The notes beneath the pieces are model-generated. The model saw only the letters and a list, made by a program, of their open reading frames with translations. It was not told the DNA's origin and searched no databases. A DNA stretch of 64,000 nucleotides from assembly GCA_963971225.1 (NCBI GenBank), contig OZ020267.1, positions 97,908,036 to 97,972,035 on the forward strand. The letters run 5' to 3'. Within the stretch, counting starts at the first letter, position 1. Each line of letters opens with the position of its first letter. Below are positions 34,426 through 45,219 of the stretch, in pieces. The DNA is from Melieria omissa. Lineage: Eukaryota > Arthropoda > Insecta > Diptera > Ulidiidae. The translations under genes were made by a program, and so were the position numbers.

Positions 34426-34660
34426 ATAAAAAAATAAGAAAAATATGCATGACTTACATTATATATATATATAGACACATACAAAAATAAAACATTGCTA
34501 AAAATGATAAAATATCAGAAAAATAAAAAAATCACAGATTCATCTTCTTTTTTACAGTGTATTTTTAGGTAATAGAGTAAGTATATATCAACATAGTTTG
34601 TTTATTTATGTACTTATATACGTAGCCTACCAAATAAAGTTAATAAACTTCAAGGGTTAA

Positions 34661-36259
34661 TCTGCTTCACCTCGCTTTGCTCTCTTTGTTGTAATTTTTG
34701 CTGATTTTTCACTTTATACAAAATCTTTTTGTAGTTTACGCACTTCTGTTGCTGCCAACATGATTTTTGTTATAAGTCTGTATATATTTTTTTTATTTAT
34801 TTTTTTGTTGTTGTAAAAATGAAATGAAATATTCTCAGTCTTAAATTCCACACATGCTGCGACGCTGTTCGAGCGCCATCTGTCTTTTCGACTGTCTGTA
34901 TATCTCTTTACAGTTGTGTGCAAAATATGAAAACTCGTCCTTGTCTTCATTGGCTTCTCGTCGAACTGATGGATTGCTCAATTTGGTGTGAAGTTTGTAT
35001 GGTACCGAAGGATGTGTGGATAATTTTTCCATCCTAACAGAAATTTTCCTCCTAAAAGAGTTAAAATTACAATACTCTCGAATAGCCACGAACGACTTTC
35101 GATGAAGCGATCACATTGTTGTTGTTTTAAATTAAATGCCTATAGACAATTAGTTTGAATACCCACTAACTATTATATAATGCAGGCCAATCACCTACCC
35201 TGACAGAACAACACAACCAATTAACGTAACCAACACAAGGCTTCGTGTTGGGGCCCTATGCTCCAGAGAGGAGTGAAAACAAAAATGATATAATGAAATC
35301 GTTTATTTTCCAAAATGTTTCAATCTCGATCTTTCCTCGCAATCGACAATAACACTAACAACAAACAACCATAACAAAAAAAAAATCAATAAAAACCATA
35401 AATCATTCAACAACATTAACCAACTATACATGGACAATTATTTAGCAATAAAATCGCTTATTATCGAACTATTATATTATGAGCCATGAATTGCTGCCAT
35501 AAACTGTCGCACACTTCAAGTGTCATTTAACCGTAAATACGAGGCGTAATGACAATTTCACTGCATGTCGCACAATTACGCGCAATAAAAGTAATCAAAT
35601 CGTTAAGCGAAACTTTTCGAGTGCTTTAACTCAAAAAAAAAGTTGAACATAAATAAAATGCGGCGTATTCGGACAGCAACAGCAACAACAATAATAAGAA
35701 AAACTTAAAGGATTTGTATGTGCGACACATTAAGAAATTTGCACAGAGTCGCATAAATTACGCAAACACGCAAACAAATTTATTGGCGCCTCAGAAACTC
35801 AACAATAGAAAATGTGGAGGGGGATCTATTTTTGGATATAAAACCATTAATGAAAAATAAAAGTGAGTGAGTGAGTGAAAAATGAGTGAGTGAAAAAGAG
35901 ACTAACTGGCGTTTATGATAGTGAAACTATGGATTAGCTGATAAGATAAAATAAGATAAAAGGTTGGAATATTGTTTCATAATCTATTGTAACCAAGAAT
36001 GAAAGCCTTCTACTTCCTGCAGAACATTACTTGAATCTATTTAGATATAAAAGTTTGACATGCCTGGCTGATTGATTGGCTGACTTATTTATCATTGCGA
36101 AATACAAACCACTGGAGCTCTAAACATGAAACTCGAACTATAGATTAATATAAGGAAGAAGAGATCGCTAAGAAGAGACTTTTCAACATTTTGGGTGCCA
36201 TGGTGAAAAAAATGGGTTAAACTGTTATATGAAAAATCAATATTAAATATCGAAAATTA
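34661..36259. other. Non-coding DNA, no gene seen
   Basis: AT-rich with a GTGA-type short tandem at about 35,860-35,895. Minus-strand frames at 34,714-35,089 have no domain. A GC-richer patch near 35,235-35,275 is not assignable. Confidence 0.5.
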
Positions 36260-36261
36260 TA

Positions 36262-37474
36262 CACAGTGCAACAATTATGTACAACGATATCTGCTTATTC
36301 TTCGGTATATTTATTCGAAATATTCTCCTCCTGATTCAATACACTTGTTACATCGATTAAATAGTGATTCAAACGTGTGTTCCAGCTCATTTTTTGGAAT
36401 ATCCTCCAATGCTCTCGTCGAAGCCTGTTGTATGGTCTGAATGCCATCAAAAAAGCATCCTTTCAACTTCAATTTCAGTTTCGGGAACAAAGAGAAGTCG
36501 CACGGTGCCAAATAGGGGTGAATACGGCGGATGATTCAACACACAGACCTGATTCCGAGCCAAAATTTGACGAACAATGAGTGCTATGTGACTTGGTCCA
36601 TTATGGTGCAACAGAGACCCACTTTTTGGATCGTTGTACTCTGGTCGAATACGACGGATTCTGACCATCAAACGCTTCGAAACTACGAGGTAATATGCGG
36701 CAGTAACTGTTTGACCAGTTGGAACAAATTCTTTGTGGATAATTTCGTTACTATCGAAGAATGTGATGAGCATTGTTTTGATTTTTGATGGAACTTTTCG
36801 TGTTTTTCTGGATCGTATTGAAAACCCCATGTTTCATCACTCATAACAATTGTTTTCAGGAAATTTGGATCATTTTCTGCGGCTGCAACGATGTCTCTAG
36901 AATGAATTATTCTCATTAATTTTTGCTCCTCATTCAATATCTGTGGAACAAATTTTCCGCAGACCTTTGTTTGGCACAAATCATCATGAAAAATGAGTCG
37001 GATAGTTTCTCTGTTGATGTTTAAGGCCTCTTCCATCATTTTCAGTGAAGCATTGCGGTCTTCTGTAATAAAATCACGAACTTTCTGGATCATTTCCGGC
37101 GTCCGAACTGAAATTGGCCTTCCTTCTTTTATTTCATCTTCCAGTGACTCTCTGCCATCAACAAAATGTTTATGCCATAAAAAAACATTTGATATTGATA
37201 AACAAGCGTCGCCTTCCGCATTCGGAATGTTTCTGATGCACTTTTAACAATTTTTGCGTGGAATTTAATGACCTCTCTTTGCTCCATGTTTAAATTTCAA
37301 CATCAAACGAAAACGTGTTTTGCAATATGCATTTTAATAAATAGTAAATGTCAACCAAATGTCATGAAATTTTGACAGTTAGTAGAGGAAGATTGAAGCT
37401 TCAAAATGCACATAGATGGCGAGCTTGGTTGCTGAGATATGGTTCGAGTCTTAATACATAATTGTCGCACTGTG
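36262..37474 (-). mobile_element. mariner element with terminal inverted repeats
   Basis: The left end CACAGTGCAACAATTATGTA (36,262-36,281) is repeated in inverted orientation at the right end (37,455-37,474) with one mismatch. TA dinucleotides flank both ends (36,260-36,261 and 37,475-37,476), as expected for Tc1/mariner target duplication. The size of 1,213 bp is slightly below the usual mariner length of about 1.3 kb. The transposase gene runs on the minus strand and is broken. Confidence 0.9.
36311..37287 (-). pseudogene. mariner transposase, multiply frameshifted
   Basis: The start codon at 37,287 opens MEQREVIKFHAKIVK, then frameshifts near 37,200. The second frame carries DEIKEGRPISVRTPEMIQKV and the first catalytic motif IVMSDETWGFQYDPE (about 36,830-36,850). 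A third frame covers FDSNEIIHKEFVPTGQTV, then LLHHNGPSH at about 36,590-36,615, where the family normally has His-Asp-Asn. The second catalytic Asp codon is absent. A deletion after NHPPYSP (about 36,530) shifts to the frame APCDFSLFPKLK, which holds the third Asp. The protein ends ...GGEYFE with the stop at 36,311-36,313. At least three frameshifts and loss of one catalytic residue make it non-functional. The terminal repeats remain recognisable, so it could still be mobilised in trans; that is an inference. Confidence 0.9.
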
Positions 37475-37476
37475 TA

Positions 37477-40400
37477 TTTTATGATTAAGGTACTTACTAA
37501 CTTTTAAAACAAACATTAGAAATTTTCTGTTAAGGACTCTTATTGCTTTCATTTCCTACATTAAAAAAGCGGTTTTAATAATAAAAAACAAATATAAATT
37601 ATATTTTGTAAAATTTTTTTTCAAGAAATTAAAGTCTCTGTTTGCAGTTTCAACACTTCAACAAAGCTTTCAGTACTTTTTTAAAACCATCTCACAAAAA
37701 CTGGACCTAAACGGGCTGACAACATTTTGCTTTGATTAGCAAATGAAACTTGAAGAATTTGACTGTCGTTTCCCTTTCCAAAGCCACTTTGTTTTATTTT
37801 TTTTTGCAAATCTAATTAATTAACCAAATGCCTTGAAAATTTTTTCGGTGGCACTCTTTACACTTCTACTAAAGATTTACTCCAGTAAAAATTGCACAAA
37901 CTTTAGTCTGTTTGTGCGCCGCAGAGACTTGAGTGCTTTTGCTTGCAACATGAATTAAATATTTTGTAGTGGTTGGTCCTTGATTGTTGTACTTGTTTGT
38001 GTGGTTAGTGGATTTTAATCTGAGTGCTGCTAATGACAATTGGACTAATTGCATTTATTTTTCAATTTATTTGAATAAATTAATTTTTGCAATTTAAGTT
38101 TAATGTAGCCTGAAAAAAATGTGGGCTGATGTTAAATTGCGCAGTGAATTCCAAGTGTGCATGGCGAAAAATCACATTCGAAGAGGCAATTTTTCAAGCA
38201 ATAAATTCATTGTTACATGAGCTGTGAGGCAGTTGGCGCCGTGCTGCTGAAAGTTAATGTCATTCACATTCATTCAATCAATTTTAGGCCAAACCAGTCA
38301 GTCAACATGGTTCAGTAATGTGTTCGCCTTCACGGTGGCAGTTCAAAAAAGTCAGTCAGTTTAACCAGATCGATAAATTTGGCAACAAATTTGTCGCTGT
38401 CTCTTCTAACCTTTTTAGTTTTTCGATTTCCCATTCTGACACTGTACTCTTGTTTCTAATTTTCCTTTTCTTATCAGCTTTTGTTCACTTTTATATATTT
38501 TTGTCATTTTTGTTTTTTTTCGTTTTGCAACAATTTCACGCTACTTTTTTGCTTCGTTGGAATACGAATATTTTCAACACCACATTAAACAATCAGTTTT
38601 TGCCCATTTCACTGTGCCAACAATCAGTTGTGCACCATCAACGCGTCGTTGGAAATTTTCAGCCAACTGCCATAACATTTTACTGGCCATAACCTGTTCG
38701 CTTTTGTGTGCGCGCCACAGCCAAAACTCGAGAGGGGCCAGAGACCAACAAAAGACGGCACGGCCGGGCCCCGTTCGCCCAACAAAGACAATTATCATTA
38801 GAATTTATATTTATGGCGTTGCCACATAATGCCACAAGCGCGACGTAATATCAACTTCCGCTTTAACTCAATCTTTATGTCGCTTTGTGCCGCGCATCCT
38901 TCCAACGCTGCTCGCTGCGAGACGCGCTGTCTGAAATGATGTGGTGTTTGTTTTTGTTTTTTGGTTGGTATGCCAAAAGTAACAAATTCGCCGCCCACAG
39001 AGCAAAGGATGAGAAATAATAGCAAACCTCATTTGCATTTGTGATGCGAAATGGGTGACCGTAATCCACTGTGGCCGCGCAAGTAACTCAAATGCTTATT
39101 TACAAATAATTTATTTTAATGCCAACGCAAGACGACGCAAGGAAGACGCAAGGCCCAAGTGGCGGCATTATGTTGTGGCGCTGTGGACCAGCGAAGCGTC
39201 GAAACGCCGCTGAATGGCTAATTGTTGCTGTACAGATGTGTGTCATTAACAATTTCCAAATGATTTCATCAATGAGTTGTTGTTGCAGATTAGAGCTTGA
39301 AAATGAAGAGAGGACATGGCAGAGCACGAAATGTGGCTTTGCGTTTGCATTGAACATTAAGCAATGAATTACAAGTTCGCCACACTCGGCGCTGTCAGCG
39401 AACCCAAGTGTCAACCATTATAAATGAAATCTCATAAATTGTTGTGGTGGTTTTCACAAACAGCAACTAGTCAGCTATCAGAAGCAGTTGAAAAAATTTT
39501 CTTTTATATTTGATACAGAAAAACCGTAATCGAATCACGCAAAGAAACACGAAAAAATCCGAAAATATCGCCGAAATAAATTTGTCCAAAAGGTCTCAAC
39601 TGTCACAGTTTGTTTGCATGAAAAATTCAGTTTTATACACAAATAGAAAAAAAAACAACAACAACAAAAAATTCGTTAGCAAACCAATTCGTTACTGTAA
39701 CCAAATAGCTGAGTTGAGCGAAAATTTTTTATATATTAAGTATGCACAAAGTTGGTTTTTATGAAAATGTTCACCATTTTTTTTTGTGTTTATTTTTTTC
39801 TTTTAGCGAAAATTTTTATATTCCACTCACGTACACAATGCGCATTTCCACTTAAAATATTTACAAGTTGTTGTTGTTGTTGTTGGTACCATTTTCATAT
39901 TGCGCATTTGCCGTTAGTGCCGGCTAACGGCCCAACGCCCGAACCTGCCACAACATTTGGCTACGAAATTATTGAATTTCATAAACTGCAAAAATATGGC
40001 AACAACAATAATTGATGTGTATGTGTGAGACGAGGGTGTGGCAACACAAAAATCGTATGCATTGATGATTTATGCTCTAGTAGCAACAACAACAATTTTA
40101 CATACTCACATTTGACGCCCGAACCGCCAACATTGAGTGCCCAATTCGTGATACGGGAAAATGTTCAATAATTTTGTATACATTGGGGAAGGAAAAAATC
40201 TTAAAAATTAAAAGCAATTGATTTGAATAAATAAAAAATAAACACAAAAATATACCAAAAATATTATAAATAAAAATTTAAAAATTTTTTGTGATAAATT
40301 AATTACTAAAAATAAATTAAAAAATATTATAAATAATAAATACTTAACGAATTTGTAATAACACCAGTAAATAATTCTTTAAATAGTTTATTAAATAAAA

Positions 40401-40491
40401 TACAAATTATTATAATTAAAAAAAATTCCAAACATAATAATAAATATGCTTTTAAACTGGTTTTCAAACTTCAATTATAAAATCAAAATAT
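37477..40491. other. Non-coding DNA, no gene seen
   Basis: AT-rich flanks surround a GC-richer zone at about 38,600-39,420 with overlapping frames on both strands and no domains. A GTT tract lies at about 39,868-39,887. Nothing suggests a promoter or exon firmly. Confidence 0.5.
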
Positions 40492-40917
40492 TGTTACGAA
40501 TACTACGTCTAGTGGGCTGTTACGTATCTCTGGATTGTGTAATTTGAAAATAAAACACAGTCAGTTTCTTAATCGCAGACAATAAAATAACCCAACAGTC
40601 ACTTTATTATTCACAGTTTTACACTTTACTGTTCGTACACTTAAATATTTGCTTAATCACTCCGTGTGGCAACTTCACTTGTCAAAACCAGACTGACTCG
40701 CTGCGCCGCACCCGGCTGCCTTTTATACCTGTCGGGCCATCGCGCGGACCGTTCTGGCGCATTCCAGAGTGGACTACAGGTTTCCATGATGATCGCGGCC
40801 GGCGTTGCCACATTGGACTAAAAGTTACTATCGCGGCCGTCGTTGCCACATTGAATTATAGCACGGCGCGAAGCGGCAGGGTTGCTTTGCACAGCGACAG
40901 ACTGTCTTATCGTTACA
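40492..40917 (-). mobile_element. Solo LTR, gypsy-type, minus orientation
   Basis: Read on the minus strand, the block starts TGTAACGATAAGACAG and ends ATTCGTAACA, with the TG...CA ends of an LTR. A TATA box (tataaaagg; plus-strand 40,720-40,727) precedes a likely transcription start, and AATAAAG (plus-strand 40,602-40,608) is a polyadenylation signal in the right order for U3-R-U5. U3 contains two copies of a roughly 25-bp motif with atcgcggccg(g/t)cgttgcc (near 40,793 and 40,833). Flanking tetramers ATAT and GTAT are close to a 4-bp duplication. No internal retroelement sequence is present, so it is a recombination-derived solo LTR, 426 bp long. Confidence 0.75.
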
Positions 40918-41274
40918 GTATTTTAATGAACAGCTGTGTGCACTTAAATAAATAAATAAAACTTAACAGAAAAAATGCGAATTTCCCCGTTCCAAGCTGA
41001 GCTCAAGTTTCGCTACTTTTTACCTCTTTTCATTAAAAAAATTGTCTAAGTATAAAAAAATATTCTTTTTAATAAAACATAGATAGAAATAAGATGAGTT
41101 AGAGACTTAGAATTAAGGTTATTGGGATATCGACTTTGTGCTCTAACATCAACAACAATAATCACCTTTTGCAAGTCTTGTGACAAGTTGATTGAGGAGC
41201 TCAATATAAGTTGGTCACCTGAACATATCCCAATAAACTTAAAAATTTGGGACTTCGGCAGTTTTTGCTTCTAT

Positions 41275-41510
41275 CGGACTATCTAAGGACTGTGCCTTAC
41301 TTACTTAGGGGCTCCGTCCTCCTGTGGCTTAAATGGGATCTCCAAGGTAGAAATTAAGTCGTTGCTGTCCGACTATCTCAAGACGGCGCGTTACTCACTT
41401 AGGGGCCCTGTTCTTCTTAGAGTTAGATGGGATTCCAAGCAAGACATTAAGTCGCTTCTGAACTTTGCCAAGAACACCCAAAATCTCCAGAATAAGGAGC
41501 TGTAACTGCT
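41275..41510 (+). mobile_element. LINE ORF2 3' scrap with tandem duplication
   Basis: In frame from about 41,371, the sequence reads DYLKTARYSLRG...DIKSLLNFAKNTQNL and then a stop at about 41,505. This resembles the C-termini of the LINEs ending near 5,165 (ITDLHNFLAKTKWI) and 57,805 (LCDLLKFFNEYGKF). The preceding 94 bp (from 41,277) are a diverged duplicate of the same segment, with its own stop. A cttacctaacctaa tail follows at about 41,530. Confidence 0.6.
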
Positions 41511-42352
41511 ACTGTTATCTGGCCAGCCAGCTTACCTAACCTAATCCGCTGGACATAGTTCCTGCAAGCAGCCGATAGAGCAATTAGTGAAGTAGTGACT
41601 TCATCAACATCGCCTGGATGACCTAAAGAGCCGATAATCAACTTGAGGCATTCATAAAATTTGCTCAATCTCAAAAGTAGCACATTCCTGGTACTTATCA
41701 GGTGTACAACTTTGCTTCCGCCGTTTTTTCCCAAAATTAAAAGCTTTATTGCGAAAAAGTGCTTACAGATGTATTATTCAAAGTATTGTCCGTCGCTAGC
41801 GACAACTTTCTCCCATCTTTCCGGCAATTTTCGGATCCCGGCTCGAAAAAAGGAGTCCTCTTTTGACGCTATCCATGAAGCAATCCATTTTTCCAATTCT
41901 TCGAAGGATTGAAAATGTTGATCTGCCAGGCCGTGTGCCATCGAACGGAATAGGTGGAAGTCAGAAGGGGCGACATCTGGGGAATACGGCGGGTGGGGCA
42001 AGACTTCCCATTTCAGCGTTTCCAGGTACTTTTTGACCACTTTTGCTCGATGTCCCTCGGTTTCAACTCGTACGGCACCCAGTTTCCTTCTTTCTGAATC
42101 ATGCCCAGGGCCTTGAGACGTTTTGAAATGGCTTGCTGACTCACTCCCAACGATTCGGCAAGCTCTTCTTGGGTTTGGCACGAATCTTCATCAAGCAATG
42201 CTTCTAGTTGTTCATCTTTGAAGGGTTTTTCTCTTCCACCACCATGTTTGTCTTCGACATCGAAATCACCATTTTTAAAACGTTGAAACCACTCCCGACA
42301 CGTTCTTTCACTCAGAGCAGCATCACCGTAAGTTTCTGAGAGCATTCGATGC

Positions 42353-42973
42353 TGTTCAGACTCTGCACATATAAATATTATGTAAACAATGTCAAACGTT
42401 CCCACGGCAGAATTGGGCTCGATTCCCACCGCTGCAAGTGTTAATATCACGCGCCAGTGTTTTCCAACATTCGGGAGTGAATGCATTTTGCATACTCAAG
42501 GTCAATTCGACAGTCAATGCATTTTGCACACTCAAATTTCACTTAGTTAATCGCAGCATAAGCAGAAGCAGTGCAATACAGTTTGGGCAAGCGTGGGAAT
42601 GCTAAGTCAGCAACGAGGTCCAACGTGCCCGTGAGAACGTTTGACATTGGAAATAGTATAAAGGCCAAGGAAAAGTGTAAATAAAAACAGTCAATTGGAA
42701 AACAGCAAACACTCAACACGCTTGTTTTTTGACTCAGGGCTGAATTGGTTCAAGTGCCGATTCAGACTCCAACCACCTCATCAGAGCTGAATTGGTTCAA
42801 GTGCCGATTCAGACTCCAACCACCTCATCAGAGCTGAATTGGTTCAAGTGCCGAGTCAGACTCCAACCACCTCATCCTGAACTGGTTCAAGTGCCAAGTC
42901 AGGATTCAACTCAATCCTTCTGAATCGGTTCAAGTGCCGATTCAGACTTCAGTGGCAAACTAGCCACTGAACA
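42353..42973 (+). mobile_element. Solo LTR (BEL/Pao- or gypsy-type) inside the mariner
   Basis: The 621-bp block begins TGTTCAG and ends CTGAACA, and is flanked by the 5-bp duplication GATGC (42,348-42,352 and 42,974-42,978). Removing the block and one duplicate rejoins the mariner reading frame exactly. A TATA-like tataaagg lies at about 42,657-42,664, with aataaaaac about 20 bp downstream. Five tandem repeats with the core GGTTCAAGTGCC occupy 42,740-42,945. A 5-bp duplication with TG...CA ends suits BEL/Pao LTR elements, although some gypsy elements are not excluded. No internal domain remains. Confidence 0.85.
42740..42945. repeat. Five-copy tandem repeat within the solo LTR
   Basis: The core ggttcaagtgccgattcaga occurs at 42,747, 42,794, 42,841, 42,884 and 42,927 (spacings 47, 47, 43 and 43 bp), with small changes in the last copies. 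The first three copies, with ctccaaccacctcatcagag between them, are almost identical. The position is downstream of the TATA-like box, hence in the presumed R/U5 part. Confidence 0.85.
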
Positions 42974-43443
42974 GATGCGCTTCAGCTGCATTTTTTTCGA
43001 ATTGTAACAGAAAAGTAAAACTTCCCGCAAATGGCGAGAATTGGGCACATAAACGGACATTTTCGAGCGTGAATAATACGAAAACAAGAACAACTGTCAC
43101 TGAAACGGCGATGACAATTCGTTAGGCACTGTCCACACTCACTTTAAAGGCATTACCATCTATGTATTTCAACCAGCCTCAGCCGGTACAGCCACCTATC
43201 GGAAAACGGCGGAAGCAAAGTTGTACACCTGATATTTAGACATAACTAACAACATCGACATGCAAAAAGTTAAGGCTAAGGTCCCCTAACCAAAAATGTT
43301 TTCAAAAGCTACAGAGACAAAAACGAAGACTTGAAGACATTCCCAAGTATTCTTCTATTTACATAAGAATTAGTAGAAACATTTAGAGCTTCATCATACA
43401 GCGAATCTTGCTGATATCTCGTGGTTTGAAACCAATGGTTTAA

Positions 43444-43615
43444 TCCTTTCAATATTTTGTTTCCGTATGGCAACATGCTGCTTTGTGGACATCGGAACCC
43501 AACAAACTTTTTGTTAGTCTTACAAAATTTTGAAGTTTTAAAAATAATACAAAATTAATTAACTAAATATTTTTGTTTAAAAAATTTGAACACCTTTTTT
43601 TATAGTTATATCTTT
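43444..43615 (+). mobile_element. piggyBac-like terminus, repeat copy B
   Basis: TTAA (43,440-43,443) is followed by TCCTTTCAA, a degraded palindrome gtttccgtatggcaac at 43,459-43,474 and catgctgctttgtggac. This is the same order and spacing as the copy at 11,344. Similarity then fades over about 150 bp. The right end is not identified. Confidence 0.45.
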
Positions 43616-45187
43616 AGCAAAGAAAGATGAAGAAAAAAATAAGATACATTTTTGATTTGACTTTTTACTTCAATTCAGATAAGTTTTATAAATATTTTTA
43701 AATATATTTAATTTTAATTATGTGCAAAAATATTATGTTTAAGTAATAACTGCGAGCCAGAACGATATAGTTCAATATGATTCGATATGGTCACGTGACT
43801 ACACTCTAAAAAACAGGGTTCGGTAACAAAAGTTAAAAGTTAGTATGGCACATTGTTGATGTAACCACACAAAACAATAAATCGATAAATTTTTAAATTG
43901 ACTTTCCCCAGTAAAAATAGGGTAAATACGCTTCTTAGTTTGTTCCAGTTGGTTCAAGTCTTCGGAAAAAGAACGAACGTCATACGGCAATGGACCTTGC
44001 TGGTCTAGATTTGCTCTCATATAGCAAGTGTTTTGTTAACCCTAGAATACAAATTCAAAAACAGTGTTAATTTAAAATTTCTTGAATTTTTTATAACAGT
44101 TTGGTCCCTGTTAAAGTGTAGTTGAATACTTTTAGCTTCACAAACTGGAAGACCATTCAAAACCATTACCATCTGCTCGAGAGTAAACAGATTTTTATCA
44201 AAATTTAGTTAGATATCTTGTGTGATCATGTCCACTTTAGAAGAAAACCTAGTCAAAGGTTGATGTAAAGAACATTAAAACATTAAAACAAAAATTAAGA
44301 TATATTTAAATTCAATGCAGGAAACGACAAAAGGATACTTCGGGACAGACAGTTTCCTCTGTGACTGAACTTAAAAACGTAAACGTGTTCCGATTTATCC
44401 TTTCTGACTCATATCAATGCCCTACTTTGTAAAATTTATTATTTTTATTATCTTAAACTTATAATACGGTAGCGAAACCCCTTTTAAAAACGCAAATTTC
44501 TTACCAAATAATGGTTTGATATGACTTTTAGTAGGATAATAGAAATTAGTGTATCTTTTTTTAGTTAGAAATCGTTTTACATAAACTTCAGTCAAATACT
44601 TTTATCTCGAGCGCCATTATGACAAACCAAACGGACACAAACTTGCTGCGGGACGGACACTCTACTGCAACGTGTCGCCCAACTAAACATTCGCCAATTG
44701 CCAACAACAAAAACAACAAACGACATTAACAGAAATCATTGAACACATTTAAATGTGCACTCACTCGGCTATTCGCCACACTTCTCAATCCTCACCACAA
44801 AATATCCAAATTTGCATTCTCAAAATACAAAAAGAAAAAAAAAACAAACAAGTCAAATTTGAATTTGCTACATTTTGCACGTTGCACGTTGCGCATTGTG
44901 TTGGCTTTGTCATTTGCTGTGTGTGGCACGTTGGCTGCGGATTTTGCCGGATTGCTGTGTGTACGTGTGTGTGTGTGTGACGGCGGGTTTTTCCAACGCG
45001 CGCAAATTGCAAATTTAGTTTCGCTGCCGCAGTCAACCCGCACGCCCCGCCAAAAACAAGCCGTGCGGGCACATTTCCGCTTTCGGCGAACAGCGAAAAA
45101 GAGCGATGGGCGCACGAGCGACGGAAGGAAATGTAAGAAGTGGCAACTTTTCAAATTCAGGCAATTTAGCGTCGTTGATTTGGCAGT

Positions 45188-45219
<32 letters not shown>

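Larger units (their letters stand above)
31925..34656 (+). mobile_element. piggyBac-like DNA transposon
   Basis: The element is bounded by TTAA at 31,921-31,924 and 34,657-34,660, the target site duplicated and restored by piggyBac-family transposases. The ends are CCCTCGGATGG on the left and ...AACTTCAAGGG on the right, so the outermost CCCT(C/T)G is inverted at both ends. The left subterminal region carries two near-identical 24-bp direct repeats (31,936-31,959 and 32,125-32,148). Total length is 2,732 bp, close to that of the founding piggyBac element. The single gene occupies 32,487-34,425, leaving about 560 bp of left and 230 bp of right non-coding sequence. It is the best-preserved mobile element in the window. 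Confidence 0.9.
41774..43060 (-). pseudogene. mariner transposase split by LTR and internally deleted
   Basis: The N-terminus starts at 43,060 (MSVYVPNSRHLREVLLF) and runs to NAAEAH at about 42,976, where the solo LTR intervenes. It resumes at about 42,350 with RMLSETYGDAALSERTCREW, the helix-turn-helix DNA-binding region, including QTQEELAESLGVSQQAISKR (about 42,120-42,180) and NWVPYELKPRDIE (about 42,050-42,085). The frame then jumps to AKVVKKYLETLKWEVLPHPP, SPDVAPSDFHLF (third catalytic Asp) and finally ERWEKVVASDGQYFE, with the stop at 41,774. In intact relatives about 160 residues, holding the first two catalytic aspartates, lie between these blocks. They are deleted here, with a frameshift at the junction near 42,035-42,050. 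The C-terminal sequence is typical of the mellifera/capitata-like mariners; the subfamily is an inference. Confidence 0.9.
41698..43232 (-). mobile_element. Internally deleted mariner carrying a solo LTR
   Basis: Perfect 30-bp terminal inverted repeats at 41,698-41,727 and 43,203-43,232 begin TCAGGTGTACAACTTTGCTT. TA dinucleotides flank both (41,696-41,697; 43,233-43,234). Of the 1,535 bp, 626 bp are an inserted solo LTR with its target duplication. The remaining 909 bp are a mariner missing its catalytic middle. Perfect terminal repeats on a gene this defective suggest that it moved, or was copied, as a non-autonomous derivative. Confidence 0.95.

Noticed and set aside
42747..42758. tRNA gene suggested by GGTTCAAGTGCC
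   Set aside because: No A box at proper spacing and no cloverleaf; it is a tandem repeat in an LTR.
44038..44050. Isolated TTAACCCTAGAAT as another piggyBac-like left end
   Set aside because: No GGGTTAA partner within the next several hundred bases and no clear subterminal palindrome.
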